Source: Clostridium sp. CF012 (lineage in GTDB: Bacteria; Bacillota; Clostridia; Clostridiales; Clostridiaceae). Taken from it: a stretch of DNA of 64,000 nucleotides. Below the pieces are notes generated by a model, which was given only the letters and a program-made list of their open reading frames with translations, was not told where the DNA came from and did not search any database. A program made the translations under genes and the position numbers. Of the stretch, positions 1-8,698 are shown in pieces; position 1 is the stretch's first letter; the number at the start of each line of letters is the position of its first letter. The stretch lies in NCBI RefSeq assembly GCF_018861755.1, contig NZ_JAHLEF010000008.1:1-64000 (forward strand), written 5' to 3'.

Positions 1-69
1 CCATCGCAGAAATTCTATGAAAAAAACGGATTTGAAACACTTTGTGATTTGATAGTTCTTGGTAAATAG
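1..69 (+). CDS. C-terminal end of a GNAT-type acetyltransferase (partial)
   Basis: The window opens inside a reading frame of 22 codons that ends with TAG at 67-69. The residues FYEKNGF followed by a short hydrophobic strand are the usual last alpha/beta element of GNAT N-acetyltransferases, where the tyrosine lies near the acetyl-CoA sulphur. The start is outside the window, so neither family member nor completeness can be judged. It fits the many other GNAT genes here. Confidence 0.55.
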   Translation, partial: PSQKFYEKNGFETLCDLIVLGK

Positions 70-218
70 TGTGGAGATAAAATTAAGTATATAGATAGTT
101 ATATAAGAAAATAATGTTTCGTCATATTCTTAAGTGACGACATGGTAGATTATTGTCTCAAATAGTCTTTTTTAAAAGAGTCTATATAATATAATAAAAA
201 AATTAGGAGGTAGCTGAA

Positions 219-605
219 ATGAAAGGAAAAATTTCACTTATTACAATTCTGACTAATGATGTAGAAAGTATGCTAAAATTCTATAATAAAGTTCTTGGCT
301 TTAACATAAGTATCCAATCAGGCGAGTATTTTGAACTTGAGAATGAAGGTGTTCGATTTGCAATCTGTTCAAGAAAAGTAATGTTTAATTTTACTAATTA
401 TCAACAATTTCAAGATATTCCAACAGGTCAAAGATTCGAATTAGCATTCCCTTTGTCATCTAAAACAGAAGTAGATAGTACATATTCTGAAATCATCAAG
501 AAGGGTGCTGTTCCAATTAAAGAACCCTCAGATATGCCATGGGGACAAAGAACTGCATTTTTTGCCGACCCTGATGGCAATGTCCATGAGTTATTTGCAG
601 ATTAA
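219..605 (+). CDS. VOC superfamily protein (glyoxalase/bleomycin-resistance fold)
   Basis: A 128-residue protein of the usual single-chain VOC length, made of two beta-alpha-beta-beta-beta modules. The first starts at ISLITILTNDVESMLKFYNKVLGF, the second around residue 72, and the chain ends with FFADPDGNVHELFAD. That ending carries the conserved metal-ligand glutamate (about E124). The usual first-module histidine is not obvious, so metal binding is uncertain. The family includes lactoylglutathione lyases, dioxygenases and proteins that sequester or modify antibiotics; the substrate cannot be read from sequence. AGGAGG about ten bases upstream supports this ATG. It is a single-gene unit. Confidence 0.85.
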   Translation: MKGKISLITILTNDVESMLKFYNKVLGFNISIQSGEYFELENEGVRFAICSRKVMFNFTNYQQFQDIPTGQRFELAFPLSSKTEVDSTYSEIIKKGAVPIKEPSDMPWGQRTAFFADPDGNVHELFAD

Positions 606-657
606 AGTCTGAGAAATATAAGTGTAGTGTGAGTTTTATTAGGCTTTCTTTTTATTA

Positions 658-707
658 TGCGTCACAAGTAATTTGTGTCCCAACTGTAGAAAAATGCGTC
701 ACAGTTG
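658..707. promoter_or_regulatory. Operator-like repeats upstream of the WYL regulator
   Basis: Two direct copies of TGCGTCAC (658-665 and 695-702) lie 37 bases apart. Between and around them are two inverted repeats: CACAA/TTGTG at 663-677 and CAACTGT/ACAGTTG at 681-687 and 701-707. They sit about 100 bases before the WYL-domain regulator gene. Such paired dyads are typical of transcription-factor sites, so autoregulation is a reasonable inference but untested. Confidence 0.4.
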
Positions 708-809
708 ATTTAATAATAAGAAATGTTATAAGTTTTTAAAAACAATATTTAATGATATTATATTCCTAAACAATAAAATTTAATTGTTAACCAGATTAGG
801 GGGTGCATT

Positions 810-1772
810 ATGCCAAAAAATGATAATATGCTAGCAATTTTATGGATGCTGAATTCAGGTACAAAAATAACTGCAAAGCAAATATCCGAAAGGTTAGAAA
901 TAAACATACGATCAGTTTATCGTTATATGGATGCACTGTGTGTTAGTGGAGTGCCAATAATATCGGAGCCTGGTCATAACGGCGGATATAGTTTGCTTAA
1001 CAATTTTATCCGAGCACCCCTGTTTTTTGATCTTGAAGAGAAAAAATCACTTTTGCATGCTGCTGTTTTTGCAATGGAATCAGGATATCCTTTTATGGAA
1101 TCACTAAATAATGCAACATCAAAGTTAAAGATGTTTTCGAATCAAGAACAAGAAAAAGTTCTCAATCGTCATTTAGTTGGATTTGAGGTAGTGAGCCGTA
1201 TTTGCGATCCAGCTGTCAAACCTATATTAATGGAACTCGAGCAAGCTGTTGCAAATGAATGCTCTATGGAAATTGAATACTGTACAGGTTATGAAGGGCA
1301 TCCCAAGCATAGGGTTGTTGACCCCTATGGGATGCTTTACTGGAACAATAAATGGTACGCTATTGCATTTTGCCATCTTAGGAATGAAATTCGTAACTTT
1401 AGGGTAGATAGAATAATAAATATTATAAGCACTAAAAATACGTTTAAGCGTCCTGAAGCTTTTTCGGCACGTGAGTTTTTTACAGAAAGCTTATTATCGA
1501 ATATAGAAAGTAAAGTAGGACTTTGCACTTTAGTAATTGAGGGCAAGTCAGAAGCATTGAATGACCTAAGTGCACATTGGTTTTTAGGATATCATCTGAT
1601 AAAACGAACTGAATGCAGAACGATTTTTTTAATGGATGAATACTCAATCCATACCTATGTTCCTCATATTCTACTTCCATATGGTAAAGCAATAAAGGTG
1701 CTTGAACCAAATAGTTTTAAAGCTGCTATGGCATCAATTCTTAAAGATTTGCTGGACTATTATCTCCACTGA
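810..1772 (+). CDS. HTH-WYL transcriptional regulator (YafY/DeoR-like)
   Basis: A 320-residue regulator. Residues about 8-60 form a winged helix-turn-helix (KQISERLEINIRSVYRYMDAL). Residues about 150-200 form a WYL ligand-sensing domain (VDPYGMLYWNNKWYAIAFC, then FRVDRI), with WYA in place of the signature WYL. A WCX-like C-terminal part follows. Length and domain order are normal. AGGGGG upstream supports the ATG. The dyad cluster at 658-707 precedes it and a DJ-1/PfpI gene follows 100 bases downstream, so it may control itself and that gene. WYL regulators commonly govern stress or nucleic-acid-damage genes; the effector is unknown. Confidence 0.88.
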   Translation: MPKNDNMLAILWMLNSGTKITAKQISERLEINIRSVYRYMDALCVSGVPIISEPGHNGGYSLLNNFIRAPLFFDLEEKKSLLHAAVFAMESGYPFMESLNNATSKLKMFSNQEQEKVLNRHLVGFEVVSRICDPAVKPILMELEQAVANECSMEIEYCTGYEGHPKHRVVDPYGMLYWNNKWYAIAFCHLRNEIRNFRVDRIINIISTKNTFKRPEAFSAREFFTESLLSNIESKVGLCTLVIEGKSEALNDLSAHWFLGYHLIKRTECRTIFLMDEYSIHTYVPHILLPYGKAIKVLEPNSFKAAMASILKDLLDYYLH

Positions 1773-1872
1773 CTGAATTTGTCAGTAAAGATAATATATA
1801 ATTGATTAAGATGGAGCTTGAAACCATCCTGTGATAAATAGTACTAATAAAATGAAAGTGGAGGAATAGCAA

Positions 1873-2499
1873 ATGAAAAACAAAGTATATCTTTATGTAT
1901 TTGATACAATGGCAGACTGGGAAATAGGTTATTTAAGTACTGAAATCAATTCGGGAAGGTACTACAAAAAGGGATTAATGCCTCTAGAAATAGTAACTGT
2001 AGGAATTAACAAGAACCCTATTACTACAATGGGAGGTTTAGAAATATTGCCAGAAATTGAACTTAAGGAGTGTATTATTGAAGAGACAGTTGCTTTGATT
2101 CTACCTGGTGGGAATACATGGACAGAAGCAATTCATGCTCCTATTATAAGAATGGCTGAAGAATGTTTAGAGAAAGGTATTGTTGTAGGGGCAATTTGTG
2201 GTGCTACAATAGGACTTGCTATGGAAGGAGTATTGAATAAGCGAGCTCATACAAGCAATGACCTGGGATATCTTAAAATGGTCTGTCCAAGCTATGCAGG
2301 AGAAAAATATTATAAGCAAGAATACGCAGTAACTGATAGAAGTTTGATTACTGCCTCTGGAATAGCTCCTCTTGAATTTACTTTGCACATATTGAAAATT
2401 CTAGAGGTGTTTTCACCACAAACATTAGATTCTTGGTACAATCTTTATAAAACTCAAGATGCAAAATATTTCTTTGAGTTGATGGGATCGATTCAATAG
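1873..2499 (+). CDS. DJ-1/PfpI family protein (class I glutamine amidotransferase-like)
   Basis: 208 residues with the DJ-1/PfpI fold. LILPGG lies near residue 75 and the nucleophile elbow AICGATIGLA near residues 107-116, with Cys109 as the reactive cysteine. The family includes chaperone/deglycase-like proteins, isonitrile hydratases and PfpI peptidases. Without a clear triad partner I cannot choose among them. GGAGG upstream supports the ATG. It directly follows the WYL regulator and may be its target. Confidence 0.82.
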   Translation: MKNKVYLYVFDTMADWEIGYLSTEINSGRYYKKGLMPLEIVTVGINKNPITTMGGLEILPEIELKECIIEETVALILPGGNTWTEAIHAPIIRMAEECLEKGIVVGAICGATIGLAMEGVLNKRAHTSNDLGYLKMVCPSYAGEKYYKQEYAVTDRSLITASGIAPLEFTLHILKILEVFSPQTLDSWYNLYKTQDAKYFFELMGSIQ

Positions 2500-2613
2500 T
2501 AGAAAATTGAGTGAATCAAAGTTATTTATATAAATATAAAAGTATAAAGCCAAATGCGGAGTTGGAGATTATTATAGACTTTCAAGTGAGTCTGTTTCAA
2601 AGTTTATGTAAAC

Positions 2614-2658
2614 TTCCATGATTGATATAGAATAAATATAAGTCATGGAGTTTTTTTA
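2614..2658 (+). terminator. Likely intrinsic terminator after the DJ-1 gene
   Basis: TCCATGA (2615-2621) and TCATGGA (2643-2649) are perfect complementary arms around a 21-base AT-rich loop. They are followed immediately by seven T's (2650-2656). The long loop weakens it, but position and polarity fit termination of the upstream gene. Confidence 0.5.
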
Positions 2659-2725
2659 TGGAAAGAAGTTAATACTACTCTGAAAGCTTATGAACCAAAT
2701 ATATCTATGCTTCTTCAAAGGTTAA

Positions 2726-3142
2726 AAGAACGCTATAAGGGGTAGAGCCAATTTAGAGGAAGCCCTTAAATTATGGATAATATCTTTTAATGCAGGATTT
2801 TCAACAAACTTTGATACTAAAGAAATTCTAATAAGGTACTTAGATATAAATCCTAAATTCAGTTCCGTAGCTTGTACAAAAGCTAGGGAAATAGTTGGTG
2901 CTTTAATGTGTGGACATGATGGTAGAAGAGGTTCTATTTATCATGCAGCAGTTTATAATGAATATAGAAATAAAGGGATTGGCAAAAGGATGGAGCAACG
3001 TTCTTTGGAAGAATTAAAAAAAATTGGTATTATTACAGGATTCTTATTTATTAACATTAATAATCCTGGTTCTAAAGAATTTTGGAATTCCATTAGATGG
3101 ATTGTTATCTCAGACATAAAATACTTATATAAAGAGTTTTAA
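2726..3142 (+). pseudogene. GNAT acetyltransferase lacking its start
   Basis: An open frame runs from just after a stop at 2723-2725 to TAA at 3140-3142. It reads like a GNAT domain: SFNAGFSTNFDTKEIL, then EIVGALMCGHDGRRG, then the acetyl-CoA loop NEYRNKGIGKRM, then NNPGSKEFWNSI. No ATG, GTG or TTG with a ribosome binding site is found at the expected N-terminus. The first internal ATG (2906) would give a 78-residue product missing half the fold. I infer a 5' remnant. Confidence 0.6.
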
Positions 3143-3222
3143 TTTAGGCCATAATTTTCGTATATAGTGAAATGAATTAGTTGAGATTCACCGCTTATTA
3201 GGAGTGTAATGCATAAAATATC

Positions 3223-3376
3223 GCATAATAAAATGTTGCCATTCGCCTTGGCTCGTAGAGTACTCAACATGATAGATGTTGTACTGAAGTATATCTTTCA
3301 AATTCAGAAAATATTAAAACAGCCGCCAAGCCATGTCTGGAAAGGCTCAGCAACGTCGGAAACACGAAACATTAGT
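3223..3376 (+). repeat. attC-like site with an atypical loop
   Basis: The site opens with CATAATAAAATGTTGCC, a variant of the YAACAAAATGTTG left end. The left arm is GCCTTGGC (3245-3252) and the right arm GCCAAGCC (3325-3332). It ends with CAACGTCGGAAACACGAAAC followed by ATTAGT, a degenerate GTTRRRY box. The loop lacks the TATAAT block of other copies and instead holds its own dyad (CAACAT/ATGTTG near 3273-3290). It fills most of the gap between the GNAT remnant and the nitrilase fragment. Confidence 0.6.
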
Positions 3377-3486
3377 GGAAATCCCTGAATTCAATACTAT
3401 TAAAATCATAGAGATGGAAAATCATTAAGATTCATTTCTAGAAGATTTAAACTAATGTGCATTTGTATAAAAAAGGAGGAGAATAA

Positions 3487-3714
3487 ATGAGAGTTGGAGT
3501 TTTTCAGTTCAAAGGTAGTGACAACATTTCGGACAACCATGAAGCAATAATTAGGGCTATTACTAGAGCATCTCAAAATAAGGTTAGGCTTCTTGTTTTT
3601 CAAGAATGTGCAACTTGCGGATATCCGCCTGTTGAAATACCTATTATTAAAGAAATAAATTTTGAAATTCTAAATTCATATTTACATGGTCTATCAAAGT
3701 ATTTCTGGCATTAG
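3487..3714 (+). pseudogene. N-terminal fragment of a carbon-nitrogen hydrolase (nitrilase family)
   Basis: 75 residues starting MRVGVFQFKG and containing LLVFQECATCGYPP, the first-glutamate motif of the nitrilase Glu-Lys-Cys triad (Glu40). Intact members are about 260-300 residues. The lysine and cysteine motifs are absent and the frame closes after a short unrelated tail. A good ribosome binding site (AAAGGAGGAG) remains. This is a 3'-truncated cassette remnant, presumably inactive. Confidence 0.65.
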
Positions 3715-3754
3715 CGGAAATTGAGTATGAAATAAAAAAAAGGGGTATAACCTA

Positions 3755-3913
3755 ATGTTAATTGCAAAGGAAATATTAGGCGATATTGTGATCAGTTATC
3801 ATAATATTTTACAGAACAATCTTATTGGTATTTATGTACATGGATTAAGGTTAAGTGAAATTGCTATCAATGAGATCACGCGCCCCACGTGGATTGAGAG
3901 GAAAGGGTTTTGA
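3755..3913 (+). pseudogene. N-terminal stub of a nucleotidyltransferase (aminoglycoside adenylyltransferase-like)
   Basis: 52 codons beginning ATG after AAAAGGGG. The text ILQNNLIGIYVHGLRLS resembles the start of ANT/AadA-type nucleotidyltransferases, whose next element is GS...D-x-D. The similarity stops just at that point and the frame ends at 3911-3913 by running into the nitroreductase region. The active-site aspartates are missing. I interpret it as a truncated cassette. Confidence 0.45.
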
Positions 3914-3954
3914 AGAAGAATATTGTTTATTTTAAGTACGAAAGGGGTTTTAAA

Positions 3955-4518
3955 GTGGACACAATCGAAGCGATTTATAAAAGAAGAAGTATAAGAAACT
4001 ATTTAGATAAGCAAGTTGAAAAAGATACGATTATAACTTTGTTGAAGGCTGCTACAGCAGCACCAACGGCAGCAAATTGTCAACCGTGGGAGTTTATAGT
4101 TATTGATGAAGCTGAAAAACTTCCTGAACTGAAAGATAAATTGATTTTCGCGAGATACAATGCACCTGTTGCTATTGTTGTGTGTGGGAATATGAAATTA
4201 TCTTTTAAAGGCCCATCTCAAGAAATGTGGGTTCAAGATTGCAGTGCGTCGATAGAAAATATTTTGATTGCGGCAACAAGTGTTGGGCTTGGTTCAGTTT
4301 GGATAGGTATATACCCTCTTGAAAGTAATATAAAGTCATTAAAAAAAATACTAAATATGCCTGAATATGTTACTCCACTCGGTATTGTATATGTTGGATA
4401 TTCTGCAGAGGAAAAAGAAGCGAGAACACGGTTTAATGAGAAAAGAGTATATTGGCAGGAGTATGAACCTAGCCGTAAACACAAGACAAAGGATAAGCCT
4501 GTTATAGGACATTACTAG
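3955..4518 (+). CDS. Nitroreductase family protein
   Basis: 187 residues from a GTG start. It opens TIEAIYKRRSIRNYLDKQVE (FMN-phosphate binding arginines), followed by APTAANCQPWEFIV, VQDCSASIENILIAATSVGLGSVWIG and a C-terminal YVGYSAEE, the normal order for FMN-dependent NAD(P)H nitroreductases. An upstream TTG (3910) would add 15 residues, but AAAGGGG is correctly spaced before the GTG at 3955, so I prefer that start. Members reduce nitro compounds, quinones or flavins; the substrate is unknown. It follows two truncated genes directly. Confidence 0.85.
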   Translation: MDTIEAIYKRRSIRNYLDKQVEKDTIITLLKAATAAPTAANCQPWEFIVIDEAEKLPELKDKLIFARYNAPVAIVVCGNMKLSFKGPSQEMWVQDCSASIENILIAATSVGLGSVWIGIYPLESNIKSLKKILNMPEYVTPLGIVYVGYSAEEKEARTRFNEKRVYWQEYEPSRKHKTKDKPVIGHY

Positions 4519-4583
4519 AGGTTTTACTGGGTATCGTCCGTGGTCACCTCGGAACAAGTGGGGCGACCAACTTCATTTTAGCT

Positions 4584-4934
4584 GGATTTAATAAGGAAGA
4601 GATATACGTTGCCCTAGATATTAATCACAATTGTAAGGGTTTCATATGGTTTATTTTAGAGGGGGCATTTCATTCATTTCCATATCTTCACATTATCGCA
4701 GTCAAGAAAGAAAATCGCAAACTTGGAATAGGGAAAAAACTATTAGAGTTCCTTGAGGACATTTGCTTTATAGACTATACAAAACTATTTTTAGTATTTG
4801 CAGATTTTAATATAGGTGCCAAAATGTTGTATGAAAGTATTGGATACATAGAAATTGGTATTATACCTAGCTTGTACAGAGAAGGAATAACTGAAGATTT
4901 AATGATGAAATTAAGAGAAGCGAAAATATGCTAA
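4584..4934 (+). pseudogene. 5'-truncated duplicate of the GNAT gene at 28788-29273
   Basis: This frame matches the last three quarters of the intact GNAT at 28788-29273 almost base for base (EIYVALDINHNCKGF, then HSFPYLHIIAVKKENRK, then KLGIGKKLLEF). The N-terminal quarter with its start and ribosome binding site is missing. The few differences are mainly third-position changes or conservative substitutions, so the duplication is not ancient. The break near 4584 is abrupt. The stretch from 4519 to 4583 is not recognisable. Confidence 0.8.
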
Positions 4935-4962
4935 AAGGTACACGAAATATTAATGGTTTGGC

Positions 4963-4989
4963 GTCCGCCTTGACTGGTGGGCTCTTTTT
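4963..4989 (+). terminator. Terminator within the attC-like site
   Basis: GTCCGCC (4963-4969) pairs with GGTGGGC (4976-4982) over seven base pairs including wobbles. The loop is six bases and TCTTTTT follows. Confidence 0.6.
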
Positions 4990-4992
4990 ATA

Positions 4993-5021
4993 TAGCAATG
5001 TGTAAATTTATGGTATATAAT
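4993..5021 (+). promoter_or_regulatory. Promoter-like element within the attC-like site
   Basis: TAGCAA and TATAAT (5016-5021) are separated by 17 bases, the ideal sigma-A spacing. The -35 is weak (3 of 6) and the -10 is perfect. It would drive the ABC transporter genes. Confidence 0.5.
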
Positions 5022-5143
5022 CTATATATAGGTTATCACTTAACTATCTCCAAGTCATGTTATGTGAAATTACTTGCTCCTTGCGTTTACTACCCCTAAA
5101 ATCATTATGTTAATAATTAATATCCCAAAATGAGGAGGTATAT

Positions 5144-5860
5144 ATGATTAATTTTAAAAATCTTACAAAAAAATATAAAGGTTCAAATATAGTAGCCCTT
5201 GATTCATTTACTTTTGATGTTAATGATTGTGAAATTATTTGTTTATTAGGTCCTAATGGTGCTGGTAAAACTACATTAATAAAATGCTTAGCTGGCTTAG
5301 TGATTCCAGACAATGGAGAAATTTATATTAATGATGAAAAAATTAATATAAAAAATAATAATTATTTAAAGGATATAGCCCTATGTTTAGAAGGAGCTAG
5401 AAATCTTTACTGGAGGATAAGTGTAAAGAGCAACTTTTATTATTTTGGGGCCTTAAAGGGAATTAGTAAAAAACAAATTGATGCTGATATAAAAAAATAT
5501 AATGAACTATTCGATATTAATGATCTTTTAAATAGAAGGGTCAATACATTATCTTTAGGTCAAAAGCAAAAGGTATCAATACTTGCAAACATATTACTTA
5601 CGCCTAAGATACTAGTACTAGATGAACCCTCTAATGGATTAGATATTGAGGCTAAAGAAATGCTATTAAGATTATTAAATATTATAAAAAAACAAGATAA
5701 TACTACTGTACTAATAGCTTCACACGATGTGGATTTCATTAGAAAAGCCGTTGATAGAATTGTAATTTTAAATAAGGGAAAAGTGCAAGATATTTTAGTT
5801 AACGATAATATCTCAAATAGTTTAATTGAGAATAAATATTTGAAAATTGTTTCATCTTAA
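5144..5860 (+). CDS. ABC transporter ATP-binding protein
   Basis: 238 residues with a complete ATPase set: Walker A GPNGAGKTT (36-44), signature LSLGQ (136-140), Walker B ILVLDE (156-161), D-loop and H-loop ASHD (near 194). GAGGAGG precedes the ATG. The next gene, 33 bases on, encodes the matching ABC-2 membrane subunit, so this is a two-gene unit. It is probably a dimeric exporter of a drug, lipid or peptide. Genes of this size pair (CcmA-like plus ABC-2) often give drug or bacteriocin efflux, but the substrate is not readable. Confidence 0.93.
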   Translation: MINFKNLTKKYKGSNIVALDSFTFDVNDCEIICLLGPNGAGKTTLIKCLAGLVIPDNGEIYINDEKINIKNNNYLKDIALCLEGARNLYWRISVKSNFYYFGALKGISKKQIDADIKKYNELFDINDLLNRRVNTLSLGQKQKVSILANILLTPKILVLDEPSNGLDIEAKEMLLRLLNIIKKQDNTTVLIASHDVDFIRKAVDRIVILNKGKVQDILVNDNISNSLIENKYLKIVSS

Positions 5861-5893
5861 TCGCAATATTCAACTCAGAGGGGAGAACTTAAA

Positions 5894-6670
5894 ATGAAGT
5901 ATTTAGATGCATTATGTGCTGAAATAAAAATTTCTTTAGAAAGTGAATGGTCTTACAAAATGAAGTTTATAAGTGACATCATATTTATGGGAGGATTGTA
6001 TATAGTTTTATTGTATATGAATACTGGAACTAGTCTAGGTGATTATTATGCATCACCTAAAGATTCTAAATCCTTACTATTAATAGGATATATATTATGG
6101 AGTTTTTCTATACTGGCAATAAATTTAGTTAGTTCTAATATAGACGCCGAAGCTACAAGAGGAACCCTGGAACAAAAGCTAACCTCAATAATTCCATTAT
6201 ATGTTTTAATGATAGGAAAACTTATTTTTTGTATGTTAATGGAACTTATAGAATTAGCTATAATACTTACGATATCTGTTTTAATCTTCCATGTAGGCGT
6301 ATCCATAAATCTTAAAGCTATTATTATTTTATTAATTACTATTGCAGGAATGTATGGTATGGGATTAATTTTTGGTGGACTCACACTGAAGTTTAAGAAC
6401 ATAGGTAGAACAATGTATATCATTCAAACATTATTATTGTTTTCTTCAAATACATTAATGGTTGTTTCAAATAAGTTTTCAATTATTAATTTAATCCCAT
6501 TAACTAATGGAAATGACCTTATTAGAAAGGCTCTTATAGGACAGGTAATTCCTATGACAGATTATTTAGCATTAGCTGCAATTTCTCTAGCATGGCTTGC
6601 AATAGGGATTGTTACTTTCAATTATTTCAAAAAATTGAGTAGAATTGATGGACTTGTAGGCTCCTATTAA
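5894..6670 (+). CDS. ABC-2 type transporter permease
   Basis: 258 residues with about six hydrophobic segments (for example around 28-45, 65-85, 105-135, 140-165, 175-195 and 225-245). The LEQKLTSI region is the cytosolic coupling-helix area typical of ABC-2 permeases. It lies 33 bases after the ATPase gene with its own GAGGGGAG site, and the two should form one exporter in the cell membrane. The shared promoter-like element at 4993-5021 could serve both. Confidence 0.88.
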   Translation: MKYLDALCAEIKISLESEWSYKMKFISDIIFMGGLYIVLLYMNTGTSLGDYYASPKDSKSLLLIGYILWSFSILAINLVSSNIDAEATRGTLEQKLTSIIPLYVLMIGKLIFCMLMELIELAIILTISVLIFHVGVSINLKAIIILLITIAGMYGMGLIFGGLTLKFKNIGRTMYIIQTLLLFSSNTLMVVSNKFSIINLIPLTNGNDLIRKALIGQVIPMTDYLALAAISLAWLAIGIVTFNYFKKLSRIDGLVGSY

Positions 6671-6811
6671 CATACTTTTACATGATTTTAATATAGTTGG
6701 AAGTAGTGAATATAATCCACAGGAAACACATCAAAAGGAGTATGGGAACTTTCAAATTTGCTATTAGTATAGGTCAAAATTATGTTTTAAAAACGTTTGA
6801 AGGAAAGAAAT

Positions 6812-7485
6812 ATGAATATTTTATTAGATGGGTTAGACTTTGATAAAGCGTGGGCATATGATACATTAAAAAACATAATTAAGGCGGACTGCAAAATCAC
6901 TATTGTTCCTTTTTCTTTTCATGAAGATTGGATAAAAAACGCTGAGGAATGGGGAAGTCTTATAATAAATTAAACGGTGGATATTATAGCAATATTGTAC
7001 TGCCATTTCTAGCGTATGGGATAAGGGAAGACAATATAAGGTGGGTTAATTATTTTGAAGATGATAAAGATAGCTCAAAAGATAAAATCGATACTAGTGA
7101 TATTATCTTTTTTACCGGTGGTTTTCCGGATAAGATAATGAGTAGATTAGCAGAATTTGATTTAATTAATACAATTGAACATCATCAGGCTATTATCATG
7201 GGGTGGAGCGCTGGTGCAATGATGCAGTGCTATAGTTATTATATCTCACCGGATAAGGCTTATCGAAAGTTTAGATACGAAATAGGATTGAATTGTATTA
7301 AGGATTTTGCTGTTGAGGTTCATTATAAAAATACAGAAGTGCAAAATGCAAGTATTAAAAAAAATATAAATGAAACTGGAAAAAACGTATATACTACAGA
7401 GGCTCAAAGTGCAATTATAGCAGATGGTTGTAAGGTTATATTATTAGGAAATGCAAAGGTATATAAGGGATTAAATAAAGTATAA
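6812..7485 (+). pseudogene. Peptidase S51 (dipeptidase E-like), frameshifted
   Basis: The first frame starts at ATG 6812 after AAGGAAAG and reads MNILLDGLDFDKAWAYDTLK. The family's remaining part continues in another frame from about 6949 to 7485 and contains the serine nucleophile motif GWSAGAMMQ and the acidic/histidine region EVHYKN. The shift lies near the GGGGAA run at about 6942-6950. Together the two parts make a full-length member of about 220 residues. Either a single-base indel inactivated it or the base call is wrong. An intact relative lies at 48586-49194. Confidence 0.7.
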
Positions 7486-7510
7486 ATCTATATAAAGCTC
7501 AAGTAACAAA

Positions 7511-7810
7511 ATGAAAGAAATTATGAAAAACCCAAATGTTGCATTAAATCACAATCTGTTTATAGCTCATGGTATAGGGGAAAATATAGGGAATCCGCTA
7601 GAAGAACAAAACAGAGAACTAAAAGAAGAATTAAAGAAGATATTCTGTACATTTTATCATAAACATGTATATGAAGAAGATACAAACACTTGTATTTTGA
7701 AAATCACCTTAACAGATTCACTCGTATTTGCTCATGACTATAAGTACTTCGTCGATTTTAAACAAAAAACTGCTACGCGAGAAGAATGTGTGATTGATAT
7801 AGTATTTTAA
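7511..7810 (+). CDS. Small protein of unknown function
   Basis: 99 residues, mostly charged. There is a helical central part (EEQNRELKEELKKIFCTFYHK) followed by alternating strands (TCILKITLTDSLVFAH, then YKYFVDFKQKTATREE), suggesting an alpha-plus-beta cytoplasmic protein. I recognise no family. The first ATG has a poor ribosome binding site (TAACAAAATG, which also resembles a site left end); ATG 7523 after GAAAGAAA is an alternative. No signal peptide or membrane segment is visible. Confidence 0.5.
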   Translation: MKEIMKNPNVALNHNLFIAHGIGENIGNPLEEQNRELKEELKKIFCTFYHKHVYEEDTNTCILKITLTDSLVFAHDYKYFVDFKQKTATREECVIDIVF

Positions 7811-7906
7811 ATGAGACAATCCTATTGGAGTGAGTGCTAATTAAGGGCATCTATTTCACATTTAGAAAATTACGTTACAAATTTGACTAAAGGGAGATGT
7901 ACATAT

Positions 7907-8548
7907 ATGAAAAAATGTTATGAACAAGGAGTGCCCACCATAGATGAAGCCAGATTATTATTGAAGGAAGCAGAAGATTTATTTCCGGGACCATGGGTAC
8001 AACATTCACTTTGGACTGCTCAAGCAGCTAAGCTAATATCTGAAAATTATGAAGAGCTGAACCCAGATGTGGCATACGTATTAGGGATGCTCCATGATAT
8101 TGGGAGGAGAAATGGACTGCCAAAGGGTGTAACAACTATTGGACACCTGTTAGGTGGCTATAACTATTCTAAAAAACTAGGATATGATTTTTTAGCAAAA
8201 ATTTGCATAACCCATTCTTGCCCATCTAAAAGCATTAATGATATTGAAGAAGTTGTAAATAAAAGCTGTAGCCATGAAGATTATAAGTTTGTTGAGGCTT
8301 TTTTTAATAAACTGAAATATACTGAATACGATAAATTAATACAATTATGTGATGCTTTAGCATTACCTGATGGTTTTACACTGATAGAAAAAAGACTGAT
8401 TGATGTTGCCCTGCGATATGGAGTGAACGAATATAATGTTCCAAAATGGAAAGCATTCATCGAACTAAAAAATTATTTTGAGGAAAAAATAGGAAAATCT
8501 GTATACAGCATATTACCAGGCGTTATTGAAAATACTTTTAAATTATAA
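7907..8548 (+). CDS. HD domain protein (metal-dependent phosphohydrolase)
   Basis: 213 residues with the HD pattern: histidine in WVQHSLWTAQAA, then MLHDIGRR (the HD pair), a histidine in TIGHLLGG and an aspartate in IQLCDALALPDGF. HD proteins hydrolyse phosphate esters, often of nucleotides. I start it at ATG 7907, seven bases after AAGGGAG, rather than the upstream frame start at 7883. A decayed second copy with the same ends (EQGVPT and LPGIIENTF) lies at 21267-21608. Confidence 0.82.
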   Translation: MKKCYEQGVPTIDEARLLLKEAEDLFPGPWVQHSLWTAQAAKLISENYEELNPDVAYVLGMLHDIGRRNGLPKGVTTIGHLLGGYNYSKKLGYDFLAKICITHSCPSKSINDIEEVVNKSCSHEDYKFVEAFFNKLKYTEYDKLIQLCDALALPDGFTLIEKRLIDVALRYGVNEYNVPKWKAFIELKNYFEEKIGKSVYSILPGVIENTFKL

Positions 8549-8698
8549 AATTAAATTTTCTCTCAAGAAGATACCAATTTAATCCTACCTAATGTTTATA
8601 TTAAGAGTTAGATAGGATCGCATTATTCATTTATTCCAATAGTACAGAGTTGAGGAAGTTAAAACTATTGAAAAAGCGAGGGTACAAATATTCCATCT

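Larger units (their letters stand above)
4938..5065 (+). repeat. Composite attC-like site with terminator/promoter block
   Basis: The site begins with a right-end-like piece (ACACGAAATATTAATGG, compare 3362-3378). This is joined directly to the left arm and conserved core GGCGTCCGCCTTGACTGGTG. The conserved loop block follows (TAGCAA at 4993, TATAAT at 5016), then a CCAAG right arm and a GTTATGT box (5059-5065). It separates the duplicated GNAT fragment from the ABC transporter genes. Confidence 0.65.

Noticed and set aside
3487-3714. Complete small hydrolase gene
   Set aside because: Only the first quarter of the nitrilase fold is present, without the lysine and cysteine of the triad.
4938-5065. 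Repeats as miniature transposons (MITEs)
   Set aside because: No target-site duplications were noticed. The copies lie in one orientation only, between co-directional genes, and their ends match integron boxes. I cannot exclude it fully.
6046-6423. Minus-strand frame of 125 codons inside the ABC permease
   Set aside because: It is a shadow of the hydrophobic permease codons, with no ribosome binding site and no family.
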